Shown: positions 60,845-64,000 of the stretch, one piece after another
How positions within the stretch are numbered: position 1 is the first letter of the stretch
How the letters are laid out: the number at the start of each line of letters is the position of its first letter
Assembly (NCBI RefSeq): GCF_004366715.1
Contig: NZ_SOQZ01000006.1
Span: 1 to 64,000 of the forward strand
Direction of reading: 5' to 3'
Length of the DNA stretch: 64,000 bases
Origin: Meridianimaribacter flavus
Lineage (GTDB): Bacteria > Bacteroidota > Bacteroidia > Flavobacteriales > Flavobacteriaceae
Notes under the pieces: model-generated
Database searches by the model: none
The model's input: only the letters and a program-made list of their open reading frames with translations
What the model was told of the DNA's origin: nothing
Translations under genes and position numbers: made by a program

Positions 60845-61372
60845 ATGACAGCAGCAGGAAAATTGACCTTTGATGTACTAATAGAAATCCCTAAAGGAAG
60901 TAGAAATAAATACGAATACGATTTTGAACTAAAAAAAATTAGATTTGATCGTATGTTGTTTTCATCAATGATGTATCCTGGAGATTATGGGTTTATTCCT
61001 GAAACTTTAGCTTTAGATCAAGATCCTCTAGACGTTTTAGTATTAGGAACAGAGCCAACATTTCCAATGTGTGTTATGGAAGTAAAACCAATAGGTGTGT
61101 TTCACATGACAGATGAAAAAGGACCAGATGAAAAATTAATATGTGTGCCAATTTCTGACCCAATCTGGAATAAATACAACGATATTGAAGATTTAAACCC
61201 ACATAGAATTAAAGAAATTGAACACTTTTTTCAGGTTTACAAAGACTTAGAAGAAAAGAAAGTTGATGTTGGTGGTTGGGGAAATGCTAAAGAGGCATAC
61301 GAAATCCTTAACAAATGTGTGGAGCGCTACGAAAGCAGTGAGCACAAAGCAAACGGTAACTTTACAATATAA
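60845..61372 (+). CDS. ppa: Inorganic pyrophosphatase (family I, soluble)
   Basis: The 175-residue cytosolic enzyme hydrolyses pyrophosphate to phosphate, driving biosynthesis. The signature DQDPLDVLVLG holds the metal-binding aspartates, with GDYGFIPET just before. Tyr, Lys and Arg of the active site are in SRNKYEYDFE and elsewhere. Length is standard. It has its own promoter and terminator, and the membrane-bound pyrophosphatase hppA follows 115 bp on, so both enzymes that consume pyrophosphate are neighbours. Confidence 0.96.
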   Translation: MTAAGKLTFDVLIEIPKGSRNKYEYDFELKKIRFDRMLFSSMMYPGDYGFIPETLALDQDPLDVLVLGTEPTFPMCVMEVKPIGVFHMTDEKGPDEKLICVPISDPIWNKYNDIEDLNPHRIKEIEHFFQVYKDLEEKKVDVGGWGNAKEAYEILNKCVERYESSEHKANGNFTI

Positions 61373-61398
61373 AATAGCTTGTAACATAGCAATTTAGA

Positions 61399-61430
61399 GC
61401 CCTTACACTGCAGAAGTGTAAGGGCTTTTT
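61399..61430 (+). terminator. Terminator after ppa
   Basis: Eleven-bp arms GCCCTTACACT/AGTGTAAGGGC (61399-61409 and 61415-61425) around a 5-nt loop are followed by five T residues. Confidence 0.9.
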
Positions 61431-61487
61431 AATATTAATCCATTTTGTTACATTTGTTAAGATACAAACTAATCAAATTAATAAAAT

Positions 61488-63905
61488 ATGGAATCAAATA
61501 TGATTTTTGTGCCAATGATATTGGCAATTGTAGGATTACTGTTCATGTTCGTAAAGATGTCTTGGGTTAAAAAACAAGCACCTGGAAACGAAAGAATGCA
61601 AGGCATTTCAAAATCAATTAAAGAAGGTGCACTAGCCTTTTTAAATGCCGAATACAGATTGTTAGCAATATTCGTTGTTATTGCATCTGTAGCTCTTGGA
61701 GCAATATCTTACTTTGTTGATACTACACATTGGATTATAATAGTAGCTTTTATTATAGGAGCTATTTTTTCAGCTCTTGCAGGAAACATTGGTATGCGAG
61801 TTGCAACCGAAGCCAACGCACGTACTGCCGAAGCTGCAAAAACAAGCTTACCACAAGCGCTTAAAGTGTCGTTTGGTGGTGGAACAGTAATGGGACTAGG
61901 TGTTGCTGGTTTAGCAGTACTAGGACTTAGTTTACTGTTTTTTGTTTTTATGAAAATGTTTATTGTTGGCGAAGCTTCTTTTTATGATGAAATGACTATT
62001 GCTCTAGAGGCATTAGCAGGTTTTTCATTAGGAGCTGAATCTATTGCACTATTTGCACGTGTAGGTGGTGGAATTTACACTAAAGCTGCCGATGTTGGTG
62101 CAGATTTAGTTGGTAAAGTAGAAGCTGGTATTCCTGAAGATGATCCTCGTAATCCTGCAACTATTGCAGATAACGTAGGAGATAACGTTGGTGATGTAGC
62201 TGGTATGGGAGCCGATTTGTTTGGTAGTTATGTAGCAACAGTATTAGCAGCTATGGTGTTGGGTAATTACTTAATTAAAGATATGTCAGTCAATACACCT
62301 TTTACTGACGACTTTAATAATATGGGACCAATCTTGTTGCCAATTGTTATTGCAGGTGTAGGTATTTTAGCTTCAATTATAGGAACGTTTTTAGTGAAAA
62401 TTTCTGGTAATAATGCTAAAGAAGCTCAAGTTCAAAAAGCATTAGACACAGGAAACTGGGTAGCTATCATTATAACTTTAGCAGCTAGTTTTGGCTTAAT
62501 TAAATATATGTTACCTGAAACTATGAGCATGAAGTTCTTTGGTGAAGGTTATGTAGAGGTATCATCGATGAATGTATTTTGGTCAGCGTGTATAGGATTA
62601 GCTGTTGGAGCACTAATTTCGGTAGTTACTGCTTACTTTACATCATTAGGTAAAAAACCAGTTTTAGATATAGTACAAAACAGTTCAACAGGAGCAGCAA
62701 CAAACATTATTGCTGGTTTAGCTGTAGGGATGAAATCTACATTTGCATCAGTAATTTTATTTGCAGCTGCAATTTATGGATCGTATGAATTAGCAGGATT
62801 TTATGGTGTTGCTTTAGCAGCATCTGCTATGATGGCTACTACAGCTATGCAGTTAGCTATTGATGCTTTTGGACCAATTGCAGATAACGCAGGTGGTGTT
62901 GCTGAAATGAGCGAGCTAGATCCTGAAGTGCGTGAGCGTACAGATATTTTAGACTCAGTAGGAAATACAACTGCAGCTGTTGGTAAAGGATTTGCTATTG
63001 CTTCTGCTGCATTAACTGCATTAGCACTATTTGCTGCGTATGTAACGTTTACAGGAATTGATGGAATAAACATTTTTAAAGCTGATGTATTGGCAATGTT
63101 ATTTGTTGGAGGAATGATTCCTGTAATCTTCTCAGCTTTAGCAATGCAATCAGTAGGAAAAGCTGCAATGGAAATGGTGCATGAAGTGCGTCGTCAGTTT
63201 AAAGAAATTCCTGGAATTATGGAAGGTACAGGAACTCCTGAGTATGCAAAGTGTGTTGATATTTCTACACAAGCAGCATTAAAAGAAATGATTTTACCTG
63301 GTTTAATCACCATTATTACTCCTATACTAATTGGTTTAATTTTTGGAGCTGAACCATTAGGAGGTTATATGGCAGGAGTATGTGTTAGTGGTGTAATGTG
63401 GGCAATTTTCCAAAACAATGCTGGAGGAGCTTGGGATAACGCTAAAAAATCATTTGAAGCTGGAGTTGAAATTAATGGTGAAATGACTTATAAAGGAAGT
63501 GATGCGCATAAAGCTGCTGTAACTGGTGATACTGTTGGAGATCCTTTTAAAGATACATCAGGACCATCAATGAATATTTTAATTAAGCTAACATGTTTAG
63601 TAGGATTGGTTATTGCTCCAATTTTAGGAGGTCATACTGCTGAAACTGGTTTAGCAGGTAACGATGATATTACTAAAGAAATTACCGTTGAAATTAATGA
63701 TGATGGAACCACAGGGAATGCTGTAGCTGTTTTAACTAAAACAACAACTGTTAATGGAGAAACCACTACTGAAGAAAAAATTATTGAAGGTACTCTTGAA
63801 GAAGTTGAAGCTAAAGTAGAAGCAATGAACAATGATAAGACTGTTGATGATGTTGAGGTTAAAATTAAGAAAACAGTTACTGAAGAAATTGAAAAACAAA
63901 GTTAG
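61488..63905 (+). CDS. hppA: Membrane-bound (sodium-type) pyrophosphatase with C-terminal extension
   Basis: The 805-residue pump couples pyrophosphate hydrolysis to ion export. It has about 16 helices and the substrate motif [22 protein letters not shown], with the [19 protein letters not shown] segment (residues about 202-235). In [10 protein letters not shown] the position after GNTT is Ala, the K+-dependent type, which includes Na+ pumps. After the last helix there is an unusual acidic/Thr-rich tail of about 80 residues (from about 726). A TACATTTG at 61449-61456 may be its -7 element. Confidence 0.94.
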   Translation: MESNMIFVPMILAIVGLLFMFVKMSWVKKQAPGNERMQGISKSIKEGALAFLNAEYRLLAIFVVIASVALGAISYFVDTTHWIIIVAFIIGAIFSALAGNIGMRVATEANARTAEAAKTSLPQALKVSFGGGTVMGLGVAGLAVLGLSLLFFVFMKMFIVGEASFYDEMTIALEALAGFSLGAESIALFARVGGGIYTKAADVGADLVGKVEAGIPEDDPRNPATIADNVGDNVGDVAGMGADLFGSYVATVLAAMVLGNYLIKDMSVNTPFTDDFNNMGPILLPIVIAGVGILASIIGTFLVKISGNNAKEAQVQKALDTGNWVAIIITLAASFGLIKYMLPETMSMKFFGEGYVEVSSMNVFWSACIGLAVGALISVVTAYFTSLGKKPVLDIVQNSSTGAATNIIAGLAVGMKSTFASVILFAAAIYGSYELAGFYGVALAASAMMATTAMQLAIDAFGPIADNAGGVAEMSELDPEVRERTDILDSVGNTTAAVGKGFAIASAALTALALFAAYVTFTGIDGINIFKADVLAMLFVGGMIPVIFSALAMQSVGKAAMEMVHEVRRQFKEIPGIMEGTGTPEYAKCVDISTQAALKEMILPGLITIITPILIGLIFGAEPLGGYMAGVCVSGVMWAIFQNNAGGAWDNAKKSFEAGVEINGEMTYKGSDAHKAAVTGDTVGDPFKDTSGPSMNILIKLTCLVGLVIAPILGGHTAETGLAGNDDITKEITVEINDDGTTGNAVAVLTKTTTVNGETTTEEKIIEGTLEEVEAKVEAMNNDKTVDDVEVKIKKTVTEEIEKQS

Positions 63906-63928
63906 TTTTCAAAAGTTATACTACAAAA

Positions 63929-63957
63929 AAGCCACATCAATTTGATGTGGCTTTTTG
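63929..63957 (+). terminator. Terminator after hppA
   Basis: Arms GCCACATCA/TGATGTGGC (63931-63939 and 63943-63951) with a 3-nt loop are flanked by A and T runs, so it can serve the convergent gene to the right too. Confidence 0.88.
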
Positions 63958-63972
63958 TTTGTCTTTTATTCT

Positions 63973-64000
63973 TTAGAATAAACCGTTTATTTCGGCATCT
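63973..64000 (-). CDS. Possible C-terminal end of a minus-strand gene
   Basis: On the minus strand the last bases read as the codons DAEINGLF followed by TAA (63973-63975), directly upstream of the bidirectional terminator. Nothing more can be said because the gene lies outside the window. Confidence 0.35.

Noticed and set aside
1-64000. CRISPR arrays, rRNA genes, integrases or IS transposases
   Set aside because: None found on either strand by reading repeats and protein motifs.

Overview
The window is AT-rich chromosomal DNA from a member of the Bacteroidota, almost certainly a marine-type Flavobacteriaceae. The evidence is a type IX secretion C-terminal sorting domain followed by a PorP/SprF protein, SusC-style carboxypeptidase-regulatory domains (DUF5686), a fused folK-deoxynucleoside kinase, a BamA-OmpH-OmpH cluster with DUF6089, and promoters of the Bacteroidota type (TTG, 18-20 bp, TAnnTTTG). 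Most of the window is ordinary core genome. I find no rRNA, CRISPR array, prophage or classical insertion sequence.

Layout. 1-6098: T9SS/PorP end, a vWA lipoprotein, a LytS/LytTR-type two-component pair and a gamma carbonic anhydrase. 6095-14274 (minus strand): an envelope cluster CBS protein - nadK - DUF6089 - uppS - bamA - ompH - ompH - murI, divergent from pdxJ. 14366-19722: pdxJ, hydrolase, small membrane protein, tig, clpP, clpX. 20012-25321: GH3-family protein, DUF2797, rpsU, AsmA. 25538-32696: queuosine-precursor transporter, a GIY-YIG gene framed by palindromic repeats, folK-dNK, an RNA methyltransferase and mutS. 32799-32977: tRNA-Gly(GCC) and tRNA-Leu(TAA).

33037-40333 looks accessory. 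It holds a transglutaminase-like protein, a peroxiredoxin-like protein, a quinone-reductase-like flavoprotein, HxlR and Crp/Fnr regulators, an exported DJ-1/Hsp31-like protein, an MFS exporter, an aldo/keto reductase, a luciferase-like oxidoreductase and a glyoxalase-fold protein. Together they suggest an electrophile/oxidant response. The block lies just after the tRNA pair and is bounded by identical 31-nt hairpin repeats. 40425-50905 carries an LEA-like lipoprotein, waaA, a sugar aminotransferase with galE, an AraC-type membrane regulator, a decayed porin-like gene, lspA, fabD, a 2TM-DHFR fusion, a CBM48 protein and thyA. 50999-63905 carries a nucleoside transporter, a bifunctional nuclease, etfA/etfB, pdhB, DUF5686, a DUF4209 (HEPN-like) gene, and soluble plus membrane pyrophosphatases.

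The most unusual signal is a family of four 44-45-nt palindromic elements (26268-26312, 26627-26671, 29942-29986, 30002-30045). All share a GTCA foot, an outer 4-bp stem and an inner 8-bp stem that both covary between copies, and invariant unpaired cores. One inverted pair tightly brackets a GIY-YIG nuclease gene; the other is an empty inverted pair just upstream of mutS. The architecture resembles REP/BIME elements. No Y1 (RAYT) transposase is present here, and the only nuclease in sight is the GIY-YIG protein.
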